Of a stretch of DNA of 64,000 bases, positions 1-9,689 are shown piece by piece. Positions within the stretch are counted from its first letter, which is position 1, and every line of letters starts with the position of its first letter. Both the position numbers and the translations under genes were made by a program. The notes below the pieces were generated by a model. That model made no database searches, was not told where the DNA came from, and saw only the letters and a program-made list of their open reading frames with translations. Location of the stretch: assembly GCF_007830235.1 (NCBI RefSeq), contig NZ_VLKI01000005.1, positions 275,571-339,570 on the forward strand. Reading direction: 5' to 3'. The DNA is from Cytobacillus oceanisediminis. GTDB lineage: Bacteria; Bacillota; Bacilli; Bacillales; Cytobacillaceae.

Positions 1-2
1 AT

Positions 3-317
3 GGAAACGAAAAGGTTAGCGTAACAATTACAACCATTAAAGGTTTGCAAAAGCAGGCAGTAAATCTTCAGCATTATGGTAAAGCAGAAGCGTTAAAGAA
101 AACCGAAGACAAAATTTCTGCTCTTGAAAAAGAACTTGATGAAATTCCGGTAGTCCAGGAATTCAAGCAGTCCCAAGTTGATGTAAATGAATTGCTTCAA
201 ATTGTAGCAAATGCTATTTCGAACACTGTAACAGACGAAGTCATTACATCTACAGGCGGAAATCTGTTAAGCGGGGAAACAGGCTCAAAAATTAAAAACA
301 GCAGCTGCTCCCACTGA
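3..317 (+). CDS. ricA: RicA (YmcA), 3' part; 5' end outside window
   Basis: The reading frame is open from base 3 and ends at the stop at 315-317, so only the C-terminal ~104 residues are present. The sequence (KQAVNLQHYGKAEALKKTE, then VVQEFKQSQVDVNELLQ and a terminal TSTGG-LLSGETGSK) matches my memory of B. subtilis YmcA/RicA, an alpha-helical YlbF/YmcA-family protein. RicA works with RicT and RicF in an Fe-S-containing complex that promotes RNase Y-dependent mRNA maturation and supports competence, biofilm formation and sporulation. The order ricA-cotE-mutS-mutL is the B. subtilis order, except for three extra minus-strand genes here. The start codon and N-terminus cannot be judged. Confidence 0.93.
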   Translation, partial: GNEKVSVTITTIKGLQKQAVNLQHYGKAEALKKTEDKISALEKELDEIPVVQEFKQSQVDVNELLQIVANAISNTVTDEVITSTGGNLLSGETGSKIKNSSCSH

Positions 318-330
318 TAAAAGGAACCGA

Positions 331-366
331 AACACCCTGCACCTAAGAAGTGCAGGGTGTTTATTT
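331..366 (+). terminator. rho-independent terminator of ricA
   Basis: The inverted repeat AACACCCTGCAC / GTGCAGGGTGTT (331-342 and 350-361) is followed by TTATTT. It lies 14 bases after the ricA stop. It may also end the convergent minus-strand gene at 419-769, though the T-run on that side is poor. Confidence 0.85.
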
Positions 367-418
367 ACGTTCTATTTTAAGGGAGGAAAATCGTTTTTGC
401 CATGGGTTGTGGGGCCGT

Positions 419-769
419 TTACTGGTTTCTCAGTAATTCTACTGCTTTTAAAAACTCTTTGCGGTATTCCTGCTGCTCTATTAGGGCAGCATTTAATGTT
501 GATAAAAGAGATTGATTTAGCATTTTGGTTCCTGTATCGTCTGATTCTTTGTCCAAAAAGTTCAGGAGAAAGGTGTATACGAGAAGCAATGTCGAGTAGT
601 TATCGACATACGTGAGGTTAATAGCCCGTCCTCCCGTACCGCCTGCAGCATGGTTATTGATTGACGGAATTCCAGCTTCGGCAGCCATATCTATGAGCTC
701 CTTTGGAATACCCAGCTGCTTGAGTACTTCTGGATCTAAATCCAGCTTATTCGTGTTGTTATTTAGCAT
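419..769 (-). CDS. hypothetical protein between ricA and cotE
   Basis: A 116-residue acidic-to-neutral protein that I do not recognise. A longer frame opens with TTG at 796, but the ATG at 769 has the strong Shine-Dalgarno GGGAGGGAG directly upstream, so I chose it. The N-terminus is Asn-rich (MLNNNTNKLDLDPEVLKQLG), followed by a short Gly/Ala segment and helical C-terminal sequence with no signal peptide or clear membrane span. It is the last of three minus-strand genes (1580 to 419) with small gaps, perhaps one unit. A spore-related role is possible only from the neighbour cotE; nothing in the sequence proves it. Confidence 0.7.
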   Translation of the reverse strand: MLNNNTNKLDLDPEVLKQLGIPKELIDMAAEAGIPSINNHAAGGTGGRAINLTYVDNYSTLLLVYTFLLNFLDKESDDTGTKMLNQSLLSTLNAALIEQQEYRKEFLKAVELLRNQ

Positions 770-853
770 GGTACTCCCTCCCTTCTTTTTGGACAATTTT
801 TTTCTCTAACATAGATCATTAGTAATCTTTTTTATACCAGCCGCATAACGATG

Positions 854-1150
854 TTACGCTTTGTTGCTTTGCTGCTGAGTTGTGCCATTAACAGCAATAG
901 CTGTGGAGTCGCCGCCATTTGCAATGTTATATTGTGCTGAAAGAATTGGAATGTTGATCAAAGCTGCATTGATGGCAAATCCGCCTACAGAAATTGGCAG
1001 CTGGCCGTTTAAATTAGTTTGTGGAAGGTTTGCTTGTGCAGCAAAAGTAAATGCTTCAGCTTCGTCACCGCTGTCGGCTCCATTTACATTATCGCCAAAT
1101 GGCAATACGCTGTTATTTTCCTGGTCGTCATAGCATCTTCCTGATAGCAT
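854..1150 (-). CDS. hypothetical protein, Asn/Gln/Ala-rich
   Basis: A 98-residue protein starting at ATG 1150 behind GGAGGAGGTG. Residues 1-35 are polar and acidic. Residues ~50-75 are hydrophobic beta-type sequence (ISVGGFAINAALINIPIL), and the tail is low-complexity polar (GTTQQQSNKA). The composition resembles small spore-surface or germination-associated proteins of bacilli, but I cannot assign a family. It is the middle gene of the minus-strand trio between ricA and cotE. The combination of hydrophobic core and polar flanks would suit a self-assembling coat or exosporium component; that is inference only. Confidence 0.65.
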   Translation of the reverse strand: MLSGRCYDDQENNSVLPFGDNVNGADSGDEAEAFTFAAQANLPQTNLNGQLPISVGGFAINAALINIPILSAQYNIANGGDSTAIAVNGTTQQQSNKA

Positions 1151-1205
1151 GGATGTTCACCTCCTCCAAATAGTTGAAGTGGCATAGTTCTTCTTGAAAT
1201 TCTGT

Positions 1206-1580
1206 CTAAGAATCCTTTTTCGTTAGGTTTGAAAGGTCCATATCTAAAAGTTTTTGTCCATTTACAGATAATTTAACCTGTTTATAATCCTCGGATGTTT
1301 CTACAACAGGCAGCAGATTTTTTAGTGCAGGAATCATATTGCCGATCCCGGAGGAATTTTTCGAGCAGAGCCCTTCCAAGTTTTTCAATGGCTTAAGTGC
1401 GTCTTTAATACTTTCTCTTAACTCATCTGACTGGATTTTTTCCAGCCCTTTGGAGTAAAAACCGCCCAATGAGTCTGTTAATTTGGCAACCACATTTTCT
1501 GCATATTCCTTCGCTTCTTCTCCTGTCAGCTCTTTTCCATTGATTGAAACCTTATAACTGGAGTTCTCCTTGTCTGCCAT
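1206..1580 (-). CDS. hypothetical protein, first gene of the minus-strand trio
   Basis: A 124-residue, Lys/Glu-rich, mostly helical protein with no signal peptide. ATG 1580 is preceded by AAGGAGGTGAAC, an excellent ribosome site. A short pattern occurs at both ends: KVSINGKELTGEE near residue 10 and KLSVNGQKLLDMD near residue 105, suggesting two related beta-strand pairs flanking a helical middle. I do not recognise the family. It is divergent from cotE, with a ~350-bp shared upstream region (1581-1926) that could hold promoters for both sides. The trio is absent from the B. subtilis ricA-cotE interval as I remember it. Confidence 0.7.
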   Translation of the reverse strand: MADKENSSYKVSINGKELTGEEAKEYAENVVAKLTDSLGGFYSKGLEKIQSDELRESIKDALKPLKNLEGLCSKNSSGIGNMIPALKNLLPVVETSEDYKQVKLSVNGQKLLDMDLSNLTKKDS

Positions 1581-1795
1581 TCCTGTTCACCTCCTTCTCG
1601 TTAGTTTATTATATTGATCCATGAGCCAAGCTGTATCCGCATATGCAGTAGGACAAACGTGCAATTTTTATATACATACCTATTAGAGATAACAGCAGCC
1701 CAAATATGAGATGGGTATTTGCCCATTTACTGCAGAAAATTAGAAACATACCATTGGAGCGATTAATTCCTCTGATTCAAAATGCTGAAACCGGA

Positions 1796-1822
1796 ACATT
1801 CGCCCGGTCCCGGCATACTATA
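1796..1822 (+). promoter_or_regulatory. possible SigK/SigE-type promoter for cotE
   Basis: The -10-like CATACTATA (1814-1822) fits the SigK pattern CATA-N3-TA and is close to SigE -10 sites. An ACA at 1796-1798 gives a -35-like element with 15 bases between. In B. subtilis cotE is transcribed by both SigE and SigK. The match is short and could be chance. A weaker CATAGGAT lies near 1885. Confidence 0.4.
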
Positions 1823-1926
1823 AATCATGCCAATACTTTTGCCTAACATTCATCAAAAATTATCGCACACTAGTCTAATATCCCGCATAGGATGAATTGA
1901 AAATGAATGAGGAGGGTTCGCTCGCA

Positions 1927-2475
1927 ATGGGAGACTACAGAGAGATTATAACGAAGGCAGTCGTTGCGAAAGGACGTAAATTTACACAGTCCAATCACAC
2001 GATTTGCCCATCACACCATCCGTCAAGCATACTTGGCTGCTGGATCATAAACCATACGTACGAGGCGAAAAAGGTTGGAAAAACAGTAGAAATCTGCGGC
2101 CGTTATGACATTAACGTTTGGTACTCTTTCAATAATAATACAAAAACTGAAGTTGTTACCGAACGGGTTGAGTATACAGATGTCATTAAGTTGAAATACC
2201 GTGATCCGGACTGTTTGGATGACCATGACGTCATCGCCCGCGTACTGCAGCAGCCGAATTGCTGTGAAGCAGTCATTTCCCCGAACGGAAACAAAATTAT
2301 CGTCACTGTTGAAAGAGAGTTCATGGTCGAAGTGATCGGCGAAACAAAGGTTTGTGTAGCCGTTCATCCAGACAAATGTGACTGCGACGATGACGAAGTT
2401 TGGGGCCTTGACGTAGATGATGAAGAATTCGAGGATTTAAATCCAGATTTCTTAGTAGGAACTGAAGAAGAATAA
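1927..2475 (+). CDS. cotE: outer spore coat morphogenetic protein CotE
   Basis: A 182-residue protein. A start 10 codons upstream is in frame, but ATG 1927 aligns with the B. subtilis start ([21 protein letters not shown]) and has GGAGGG about ten bases upstream. Recognisable CotE segments are [49 protein letters not shown] and the acidic tail ending in [11 protein letters not shown]. CotE assembles around the forespore with SpoIVA and is required for outer coat (and in the B. cereus group, exosporium) attachment. There are extra Cys residues in the C-terminal third (CDCDDDE). Length agrees with the family (~181 residues). Confidence 0.97.
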   Translation: MGDYREIITKAVVAKGRKFTQSNHTICPSHHPSSILGCWIINHTYEAKKVGKTVEICGRYDINVWYSFNNNTKTEVVTERVEYTDVIKLKYRDPDCLDDHDVIARVLQQPNCCEAVISPNGNKIIVTVEREFMVEVIGETKVCVAVHPDKCDCDDDEVWGLDVDDEEFEDLNPDFLVGTEEE

Positions 2476-2480
2476 ACGTT

Positions 2481-2515
2481 AACTAGGAGGTTTTGCTTCC
2501 TAGTTTTTCTTTTTG
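2481..2515 (+). terminator. terminator of cotE
   Basis: AACTAGGA (2481-2488) pairs with TCCTAGTT (2498-2505), followed by the T-rich run TTTCTTTTT. It begins six bases after the cotE stop. Confidence 0.85.
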
Positions 2516-2518
2516 TAT

Positions 2519-2760
2519 GGCTCGTTAAATTTGTGTGTTGATTTCCGCTGCAGGCACTCAGCGAACCGCGGGCTACCAACGCTCCTCGAAGTTATACGCC
2601 TGCGGGGTGGTCTCCCTTCGGTGCGCTTTTCCAGCAGGACTTTGAACAAGCATCCTCGAATAAACACCGCACGAAAAAAATGCGAATGCATTTTCGAGGA
2701 TTGGGCGCCTTCCGCTCCAATCAACACAATGTTAAATCAACAATTAGCTTTTACATAGCC
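2519..2760 (+). repeat. family A MITE-like repeat, copy 1
   Basis: A ~240-bp intergenic element with the conserved blocks GTTGATTTCCGCT, CACTCAGCGAAC, GGTCTCCCTT, AACACCGCACGAA, ATGCGAATGCATTTTCGAGG and CCTTCCGCTCCAATCAAC, and imperfect terminal inverted repeats GGCTCGTTAAA / TTTTACATAGCC. The same blocks recur at six other places in this window. Open frames across it are artefacts of its palindromic composition. I know this sequence style, from memory, as a widespread Bacillaceae intergenic repeat without a transposase. Confidence 0.88.
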
Positions 2761-2893
2761 TTTTGTAAAAAGGATTTTGCATCAGTCCATTATCAAGCAA
2801 AATGCCGATGTGTTCTTCCGTCTTTAGGCTGAATTCAGCTCCTTATTCTTTCTTTAAAATGAAGATACAAATCCATGAAGGGAAGATGGAAAG

Positions 2894-3943
2894 ATGAAGA
2901 TATATCAGCTGAATTTAAAATGCCATGATTTAGATAGTATGAAAGTTTTTTATACAAAAGTCTTGGAGATGGAGTTAATGGCAGAAACGGAACATTATTT
3001 TACTATAATGGCTGGCACAACTAAAATCCTGTTTGAAAAAGATGAAACAAGTCCTTTTTATCATGTGTGTTTCCGAACAAATGCCGATTACTATGAACAC
3101 ATGTATCAAAAATTGGGCCAGGAAAGTGTGCTGATTTCAAATGAGAAAGGCGAATACAGCATGTTTTGGAAAGGCAAGCAGGCCTATTTTGTGGATCCGG
3201 ATGGAAATATCTTAGAAATGCTGGAACGGCCGTTTAATGGAGAAGAGGAAGAAGGGCTCGGCTGGCATGATGTCGGTGAAATTGGCTTGCCCGTCCCTAA
3301 TATTGCAGATATGGAGCGGGAATTAAATAAGATTTTGCGAAATGAACAAATCGATTCCAGTGAGACGTTTGCTTTTTATGGGGACACCCAGGGAGTTTTT
3401 GTCCTCGTGAAGGAGGGTCGCTATTGGTATCCCACTGAAAGGCCGGCTGTTAGTTCTCCTATAAAAATATTTGCTTCAGGTGATAAAGATGCAACGTTTA
3501 AGCACATAGAATGTCCATATGAAATCATCGTAAGAAAGGAATGGAAAGGAAGTGTGCCAGCGGTTCAGTTTCGCATTGCCCGGCCGACAAACCAGCTGGA
3601 AAAGCTCATTGACTTTTATGAAAAGGGATTGGGGCTCGAGCGAATCGGCGAGTTTTGGCAGCATGAAGGCTATGATGGAATTATGCTGGGCCTGCCTGAC
3701 AATCAATATCATATAGAATTCACACAATCGGAAGAAATAATGGAGCTCCCCCATCCAACAAAAGAGCATCTCTTCGTCTTTTATGTTGCCAACCGGTTTG
3801 AACGGGAAAAGATTGTTAACAGGCTTGCCTGCATGGGGTATCGAGAGGTGGAACCGGAAAACCCATACTGGGGAAGGGGCGGAGTAACGATTGAGGATCC
3901 GGATGGCTGGCGGATTGTTTTGATGAATACGGCAGGGATATAA
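2894..3943 (+). CDS. double VOC (glyoxalase/bleomycin-resistance) family protein
   Basis: A 349-residue protein made of two VOC-type modules joined by a divergent middle. Residues ~1-115 start like a glyoxalase fold (MKIYQLNLKCHDLDSMKVFY) and end at FVDPDGNILEMLE. Residues ~220-346 resemble the single-domain B. subtilis protein YycE (RIARPTNQLEKLIDFYEKGL, GYDGIMLGLPDNQYHIEFT, IEDPDGWRIVLMN). VOC proteins use paired beta-alpha-beta-beta-beta modules to bind a metal and act on small molecules (lyases, dioxygenases, drug binding); the substrate here cannot be read from sequence. It is monocistronic, flanked by family A repeats on both sides. Confidence 0.85.
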   Translation: MKIYQLNLKCHDLDSMKVFYTKVLEMELMAETEHYFTIMAGTTKILFEKDETSPFYHVCFRTNADYYEHMYQKLGQESVLISNEKGEYSMFWKGKQAYFVDPDGNILEMLERPFNGEEEEGLGWHDVGEIGLPVPNIADMERELNKILRNEQIDSSETFAFYGDTQGVFVLVKEGRYWYPTERPAVSSPIKIFASGDKDATFKHIECPYEIIVRKEWKGSVPAVQFRIARPTNQLEKLIDFYEKGLGLERIGEFWQHEGYDGIMLGLPDNQYHIEFTQSEEIMELPHPTKEHLFVFYVANRFEREKIVNRLACMGYREVEPENPYWGRGGVTIEDPDGWRIVLMNTAGI

Positions 3944-3970
3944 AGCCTTTTTTTGAAGGCTTTTCTTTTT
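3942..3970 (+). terminator. terminator after the VOC gene
   Basis: AAGCCTT / AAGGCTT (3943-3949 and 3956-3962) with a T-rich loop and tail (TTTTCTTTTTT). The hairpin overlaps the stop codon. Confidence 0.8.
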
Positions 3971-3975
3971 TACTT

Positions 3976-4208
3976 GGCTGTGTTAAAGCTCCCTCTAGAT
4001 TGGAGCGGAAGACGCGAGCTCCTCGTAAATGCATTCATATTTCCTTCGTGCGGTGTTTATTAAAGGATGTTTGTCGAAAGTCCTGCGGAAGGAGTGTGTC
4101 AAAGGGAGACCCCGCAGGCTCGCGCGCCGAGGAGCGTCGGACCGCCCGCGGTTCGCTGAGTGCCTGTAGCGGAATTCAACAGGCAAGGTTATCAGAGTCT
4201 TTTACATA
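3976..4208 (-). repeat. family A MITE-like repeat, copy 2 (inverted)
   Basis: It reads in the opposite orientation to copy 1: GATTGGAGCGGAAG near 3999, AAATGCATTCATATTTCC, TGCGGTGTTTATT, AAAGGGAGACC, GTTCGCTGAGTGCC and AATTCAACAG near 4183. The outer ends are GGCTGTGTTAAAG (3976) and CAGAGTCTTTTACAT. It lies between the VOC gene and the PH-domain gene. Confidence 0.85.
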
Positions 4209-4285
4209 AAAAACATAAACTATCTTTTTCCTAAATATGTTAAAATAGGACTGTGGCAAAATGAAAATTGAAAGGTTGAGAGTTT

Positions 4286-4903
4286 ATGTTTAAAAGAGTT
4301 GCCTCTGATGTATTAGGGCTTAGCGATGTAGGAAGCGTAATCCAGCCGGCAGATTATGATAAAGTCGATGCGGATGATTATGTGCTTCATGAAGATAATG
4401 AAAAGATCTATTTCCTGATTAAATCCAAAACAGATGAATATTGCTTTACGAACAAGGCGCTTATTCATTTGGATGGAACAAGTGCAGTCAGCAAAAAACG
4501 TACCCTTAAGCGCTACAGCTATAGAGAATATAGTATTTCCAACGTGATGCTCGAAACAGCAGGAACGGTCGATTTGGATATTGAAATCAAATTTGTCATA
4601 GGATCTGAGGCATTTTCAATCGATGTACATAAAAAGCATATTGAAGAATTGAAAGATTTATATAAAGCCTTAATCCGCATCGCCGAGATTTGCCGTGAAA
4701 ATGAAGTTTCAATGGAGTATGCTGAAAAAAGTTTGAATTTGGCTGCCAGCACATTGGGCCGCTCAGCCTCGAATCAGGATTCAAACGTTGTGGACAATTT
4801 CCGTGTATTAAACGAAACAGCTTTCAACTGGCTGATGAACAGCCGCAAGAAATACAATGTAAAAGATTTCGGCTATGTTTTTGAAAAGTATATTAATAAC
4901 TAA
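4286..4903 (+). CDS. yvbH: PH-domain protein of the YvbH type
   Basis: A 205-residue protein. From memory it matches B. subtilis YvbH: an N-terminal bacterial PH (bPH_1) domain (DNEKIYFLIKSKTDEYCFTNKALI, then KRTLKRYSYREY and VDLDIEIKF) and a C-terminal helical oligomerisation region ending in KDFGYVFEKYINN. The PH fold in this family forms ring-like oligomers; the cellular role is unknown. ATG 4286 follows AAAGGTTGAGAG. No signal peptide or membrane segment is visible, so it is probably cytoplasmic. It is a single-gene unit closed by a terminator. Confidence 0.88.
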   Translation: MFKRVASDVLGLSDVGSVIQPADYDKVDADDYVLHEDNEKIYFLIKSKTDEYCFTNKALIHLDGTSAVSKKRTLKRYSYREYSISNVMLETAGTVDLDIEIKFVIGSEAFSIDVHKKHIEELKDLYKALIRIAEICRENEVSMEYAEKSLNLAASTLGRSASNQDSNVVDNFRVLNETAFNWLMNSRKKYNVKDFGYVFEKYINN

Positions 4904-4912
4904 GCAGTAGTG

Positions 4913-4941
4913 CAGCTTTCCGAATGGGGAGCTGTTTTTTT
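4913..4941 (+). terminator. terminator after the PH-domain gene
   Basis: CAGCTTTCC / GGGGAGCTG (4913-4921 and 4926-4934, with two G-U pairs) followed by seven T. A second overlapping stem GGGGAGC / GCTCCCC could form around the T-run. Confidence 0.85.
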
Positions 4942-5065
4942 GCTCCCCAAATTTTGCCCATCTGAGTCATCAAACAATCTATGATATAATGAAAAAGACG
5001 TTCTCAGAGTGAAACTTTGAAAACTGGCATAGAAAATAATAGATTATTTGACGTTGGAGGAAGTT

Positions 5066-7681
5066 ATGGCAGCAGCATACACGCCTATGATACAGCAATA
5101 TTTACGAGTAAAGGCAGAATACCAGGATGCCTTTTTATTTTTTCGCCTGGGCGATTTTTACGAAATGTTCTTTGATGATGCGCTTAAGGCATCACAGGAA
5201 CTGGAAATCACGTTAACCAGCAGGGAAGGCGGCACGGAAGAGCGAATTCCGATGTGCGGAGTTCCATATCATTCGGCACCGGTCTATATTGAACAACTGA
5301 TCGAAAAAGGCTATAAAGTCGCAATCTGCGAGCAGACTGAGGATCCCAAACAGGCAAAAGGCGTTGTGCGGAGGGAAGTTGTCCAGCTGATTACGCCTGG
5401 GACGATGATGGAAGGCAAAGGCCTCCAGGAAAAAGAAAATAATTACATTGCCTCTATCTCTGCATTTGAGGATGAAACGTTTGGATTTGCCACAAATGAT
5501 TTATCTACAGGTGAAACGAAGGTAACGATGCTGAGCGGCGGTTTTGAGGAAGTTTTAAATGAGCTATCTTTGTCAGGCGCAAAGGAAGTCGTTATTTCTT
5601 ACGATTTTAACGGAGAATGGCAGCGGAAAATGAAAGAGCGCTCTGTCATGGCCATTTCATTTGAGGACGATTGCGAGATTGGCGATTCCTATGAAAATCT
5701 GCTTTCAGACCTAAACCAGGACAAGCTTAGACTCACGTCGTCCAGATTAATAAACTATCTGTATCGGACTCAAAAAAGAAGTCTTGATCATCTTCAAAAA
5801 GTAGCTACCTACCAAATCAGCCAATATATGAAGGTCGACTATTTTTCAAAAAAGAATTTGGAGCTGACGGAAACGATTCGCAGCAAAGGGAAGAAAGGCT
5901 CACTGCTCTGGCTGTTGGATGAAACAAAGACGGCAATGGGCGGAAGGCTTTTAAAGCAATGGATTGACAGGCCGCTTATTAATGAAAAAGAAATCAAGCG
6001 CCGCCATTCCATTGTGGAAACATTGATCGGCTCTTATTTTGAACGCGAAGAAATCCGGGAAAAGCTGAAGGAAGTCTATGATCTTGAGCGCCTTGCCGGG
6101 AGGGTGGCATTCGGAAATGTGAATGCACGTGATTTGGTGCAGCTGAAACGGTCACTTCAGCAGATTCCCATTTTAAAAGAAATGGTCAGCGGGCTGCCAA
6201 ATGATGAGGCAGTAAAACTGGCTGAACGGCTTGATGCCTGTGAAGAGGTAGCCGATACGCTGGAATGTGCAATCATGGAAAATCCGCCGCTTTCACTTAA
6301 AGACGGCAATATCATTCAGGATGGCTACCACGAAGAATTGGATCAATACCGGGATGCCAGCCGGAACGGGAAAACCTGGATCGCCCAGCTTGAGAAGCAG
6401 GAACGGGAGAAAACAGGCATTAAGTCGTTAAAGATCGGCTTTAACCGTGTGTTCGGCTATTATATTGAAGTAACGCGCTCCAACTTGCACCTCTTGAAGG
6501 AAGGGCAATATGAACGCAAGCAGACGCTGACAAATGCGGAAAGATTCATCACGCCTGAATTGAAAGAAAAAGAAGCGCTTATCCTCCAGGCACAGGAAAA
6601 GTGTGTTGAGCTGGAGTATGAGCTTTTTACCAATGTCCGCGAGTATGTAAAAGAATATATTCCTAGATTGCAAAAGCTGGCTAAAACGGTAAGTGAGCTG
6701 GATGTATTGCAGTGCTTTGCCGCTGTCAGTGAGCAAAGGCATTACACCAAACCAGCTTTTTCAGACGAAAGACGAGTTTATATAAAAGACGGCCGCCACC
6801 CAGTGGTTGAGAAGGTCATGAACGCACAAGAATATGTGCCGAATGATTGCTACATGGATGCAGACAGAGAAATGCTGCTCATTACGGGGCCCAATATGTC
6901 CGGTAAAAGTACGTATATGCGCCAAATCGCGCTGACAGCTATTTTAGCTCAGATCGGCTGCTATGTGCCTGCTTCAGAAGCAGTTCTGCCAATCTTTGAC
7001 CAGGTATTTACGAGAATCGGGGCTGCAGATGACCTGATTTCAGGCCAAAGTACTTTCATGGTTGAAATGCTTGAAGCAAGGAATGCAATAGTCAATGCCA
7101 CTCAGAATAGCTTGATTTTATTCGACGAAATCGGCCGTGGTACTTCGACCTATGATGGAATGGCGCTGGCACAAGCTATTATCGAATACATCCATAACCG
7201 GATTGGTGCGAAAACGTTATTTTCCACTCACTATCATGAGTTGACTGTACTTGAAGAAGAGCTGGAAAAAGTGAAAAATATCCATGTCAGCGCGGTCGAG
7301 CAGAACGGCCGAGTGGTCTTCCTTCATAAAATTAAAGAAGGGGCAGCTGATAAGAGTTACGGGATCCATGTTGCCCAGCTTGCCGAGCTGCCGAATGAGC
7401 TGATTGTAAGAGCGAATGAAATTCTGACAGGGCTTGAGTCCAAAGAAGCCGAGGCAAATAATGTTCCCCGGCAGGAAATTCAAACACCTGCTGCTGAAAA
7501 AGTAGAAGAGCCTGCTGCCCAATTATCATTTTTTGAAGAACCGGAAGATGTGAAAAAATTGCCGGCCAGCTCCAAGGAAAAGAAGATAATCGAAAAAGTG
7601 AAAGGTCTCGATATTCTTGATATGACGCCAATGCAGGCGTTAAATACATTATATGAGCTGCACAAAAAACTAAAGAACTAG
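5066..7681 (+). CDS. mutS: DNA mismatch repair ATPase MutS
   Basis: An 871-residue MutS. The frame opens at TTG 5048, but ATG 5066 is preceded by GGAGGAAG and gives [16 protein letters not shown], as in B. subtilis. The mismatch-reading Phe-Tyr-Glu is at residues 31-33 ([10 protein letters not shown]). The lever/clamp region contains [20 protein letters not shown], and the ATPase has Walker [10 protein letters not shown] near residue 607, then [14 protein letters not shown], Walker [19 protein letters not shown] and the STHYHEL switch. The C-terminal QLSFFEE is the usual beta-clamp-binding type motif. It binds mismatches and recruits MutL; mutL follows 18 bp downstream as an operon. Confidence 0.98.
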   Translation: MAAAYTPMIQQYLRVKAEYQDAFLFFRLGDFYEMFFDDALKASQELEITLTSREGGTEERIPMCGVPYHSAPVYIEQLIEKGYKVAICEQTEDPKQAKGVVRREVVQLITPGTMMEGKGLQEKENNYIASISAFEDETFGFATNDLSTGETKVTMLSGGFEEVLNELSLSGAKEVVISYDFNGEWQRKMKERSVMAISFEDDCEIGDSYENLLSDLNQDKLRLTSSRLINYLYRTQKRSLDHLQKVATYQISQYMKVDYFSKKNLELTETIRSKGKKGSLLWLLDETKTAMGGRLLKQWIDRPLINEKEIKRRHSIVETLIGSYFEREEIREKLKEVYDLERLAGRVAFGNVNARDLVQLKRSLQQIPILKEMVSGLPNDEAVKLAERLDACEEVADTLECAIMENPPLSLKDGNIIQDGYHEELDQYRDASRNGKTWIAQLEKQEREKTGIKSLKIGFNRVFGYYIEVTRSNLHLLKEGQYERKQTLTNAERFITPELKEKEALILQAQEKCVELEYELFTNVREYVKEYIPRLQKLAKTVSELDVLQCFAAVSEQRHYTKPAFSDERRVYIKDGRHPVVEKVMNAQEYVPNDCYMDADREMLLITGPNMSGKSTYMRQIALTAILAQIGCYVPASEAVLPIFDQVFTRIGAADDLISGQSTFMVEMLEARNAIVNATQNSLILFDEIGRGTSTYDGMALAQAIIEYIHNRIGAKTLFSTHYHELTVLEEELEKVKNIHVSAVEQNGRVVFLHKIKEGAADKSYGIHVAQLAELPNELIVRANEILTGLESKEAEANNVPRQEIQTPAAEKVEEPAAQLSFFEEPEDVKKLPASSKEKKIIEKVKGLDILDMTPMQALNTLYELHKKLKN

Positions 7682-7699
7682 CAAACAGGGGGTGACGAG

Positions 7700-9604
7700 A
7701 TGGGGAAAATCATACAGCTGGATGACTCGCTTTCAAATAAAATTGCAGCCGGTGAGGTGGTTGAGCGGCCTGCATCAGTAGTTAAAGAATTGATGGAGAA
7801 CTCGATTGATGCCGGGAGCACAATTATTGAAATTGAAGTGGAAGAAGCTGGCCTGGCAAAAATCCGGATCATCGATAACGGCGACGGAATTGAAGAAGAT
7901 GATGTCCTTAACGCTTTCCATCGTCATGCCACAAGTAAAATAAAGGATGAAAATGACCTTTTCCGCATCCGCACGCTCGGATTCCGCGGAGAGGCATTGC
8001 CGAGTATTGCGTCCGTTTCGCGGATCGAGATGAAAACCTCGACTGGCGAATCCGGCACACGCTTGGTCACTGAAGGCGGAAAAGTAGAAGTGGTGGAAAA
8101 AGCTCCTGGCAGAAAAGGGACCGATCTCACCGTGACCGATTTATTTTTCAATACGCCGGCCCGTCTGAAATATATGAAGACGATCCACACCGAGCTAGGC
8201 AATATTACCGATGTGGTGAACCGGCTGGCGCTTGCCCATCCAGAGGTCGCCATCCGCCTGATCCATAATGACCGCAAACTGCTGCAGACGAACGGGAACG
8301 GCGATGTTCGCCAGGTGCTTGCAGCGATTTACGGGCTGAACATCGTAAAAAAGATGGTTCCAATCGAAGCGAGCTCGCTTGATTTTAAAATAAACGGCTA
8401 TGCAGCATTGCCGGAGATTACAAGAGCATCACGCAATTATATCTCCACTATGATCAACGGCCGTTTTATTAAAAACTATTCGCTTGCAAAGGCGATTCAG
8501 GAGGGCTATCATACCCTTCTGCCGATTGGACGCTATCCAATTGTGCTGTTAAATATTGAAATGGATCCTTTGCTTGTTGACGTCAATGTCCATCCATCCA
8601 AAATGGAAGTGCGCCTGAGCAAGGAGCATGAATTGAATGAGCTTGTATCAGGTGCACTAAAGGCAGCATTTAAAAAGGAAGAGTTGATTCCGTCCGGATT
8701 TACGCAGCCGAAGAGCATGAAGCCAAAGTCGGAGCAGACTGCTTTGGAGCTGGATCACTTGCCGGAGAAGGAAGAGCGGCCTGATCCTGTTCATTCTTAT
8801 GTTCGTGAAAATAGGGAAGAGATTGTTCAGGATAGCCCGAGGAGTTTTTCAGCGGAAACCGTTGTTTCTGATCCCGTATCAATCCAGAAAACTCCGCACG
8901 AGGAAAAGCCTCCAGTAGAAGTGTTTCCAAAAGAAGGTATGCATCTTTTCCAGCAAGAAGAACCGAGGGCTTCAGGTTTAAATTCATTTTTTTCCGAACC
9001 TCCTAAAGAGCAGGAACCATCCAGAGTTCCGCCGCTCTATCCGATCGGGCAAATGCATGGGACCTATATTTTTGCCCAAAATGATAGAGGTTTGTATATT
9101 ATCGATCAGCACGCCGCCCAGGAGCGGATCAAGTATGAGTACTTTAAAGAAAAAGTCGGCCAGGTTGAAAGCGAATTGCAGGAAATGCTTATTCCGCTGA
9201 CGTTTGAATACTCGACTGACGATTATATAAAAATAGATGAACATAAAGCTGAGCTTGAGAAAGTCGGAGTCTTCCTGGAGCCGTTTGGTTATAACAGCTT
9301 TATCATCCGTTCTCATCCGCAATGGCTGCCAAAAGGCGAGGAACAGGAAATCATTGAGAATATGATTGAACAGCTTTTAGCGATGAAGAGAGTCGATATT
9401 AAAAAGCTGCGAGAGGAAGCTGCAATCATGATGAGCTGCAAAGCTTCTATTAAAGCGAACCAGCACCTGCGCAATGATGAAATTCAGGCACTGCTGGATG
9501 AATTGCGCCGGACATCCGATCCTTTCACATGCCCGCATGGCCGCCCGATTATTATTCATTACTCTACTTATGAAATGGAGAAAATGTTCAAGAGGGTAAT
9601 GTAG
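7700..9604 (+). CDS. mutL: DNA mismatch repair endonuclease MutL
   Basis: A 634-residue MutL starting at ATG 7700 behind GGGGGTGACGAG. N-terminal GHKL ATPase motifs are seen: ENSIDAG, DNGDGI, TSKIKD and [10 protein letters not shown]. The linker (~residues 335-440) is acidic and Pro-rich. The C-terminal domain carries the endonuclease motif DQHAAQE at 469-475 and the zinc-site motif CPHGRP at 611-616, so this is the nicking type of MutL found in bacteria lacking MutH. It is activated by MutS and the beta clamp to incise the nascent strand. It is the second gene of mutSL and is followed by a terminator. Confidence 0.98.
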   Translation: MGKIIQLDDSLSNKIAAGEVVERPASVVKELMENSIDAGSTIIEIEVEEAGLAKIRIIDNGDGIEEDDVLNAFHRHATSKIKDENDLFRIRTLGFRGEALPSIASVSRIEMKTSTGESGTRLVTEGGKVEVVEKAPGRKGTDLTVTDLFFNTPARLKYMKTIHTELGNITDVVNRLALAHPEVAIRLIHNDRKLLQTNGNGDVRQVLAAIYGLNIVKKMVPIEASSLDFKINGYAALPEITRASRNYISTMINGRFIKNYSLAKAIQEGYHTLLPIGRYPIVLLNIEMDPLLVDVNVHPSKMEVRLSKEHELNELVSGALKAAFKKEELIPSGFTQPKSMKPKSEQTALELDHLPEKEERPDPVHSYVRENREEIVQDSPRSFSAETVVSDPVSIQKTPHEEKPPVEVFPKEGMHLFQQEEPRASGLNSFFSEPPKEQEPSRVPPLYPIGQMHGTYIFAQNDRGLYIIDQHAAQERIKYEYFKEKVGQVESELQEMLIPLTFEYSTDDYIKIDEHKAELEKVGVFLEPFGYNSFIIRSHPQWLPKGEEQEIIENMIEQLLAMKRVDIKKLREEAAIMMSCKASIKANQHLRNDEIQALLDELRRTSDPFTCPHGRPIIIHYSTYEMEKMFKRVM

Positions 9605-9609
9605 AGAAG

Positions 9610-9642
9610 ACGCTGAACCCAAATGGGTTTGGCGTTTTTTTT
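9610..9642 (+). terminator. terminator of mutSL
   Basis: ACGCTGAACCC / GGGTTTGGCGT (9610-9620 and 9625-9635) with loop AAAT and eight T. Confidence 0.92.
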
Positions 9643-9689
9643 GTATGGTTGGACAATAATCATATTATGTAAACAAGGGTGGATGGAAA

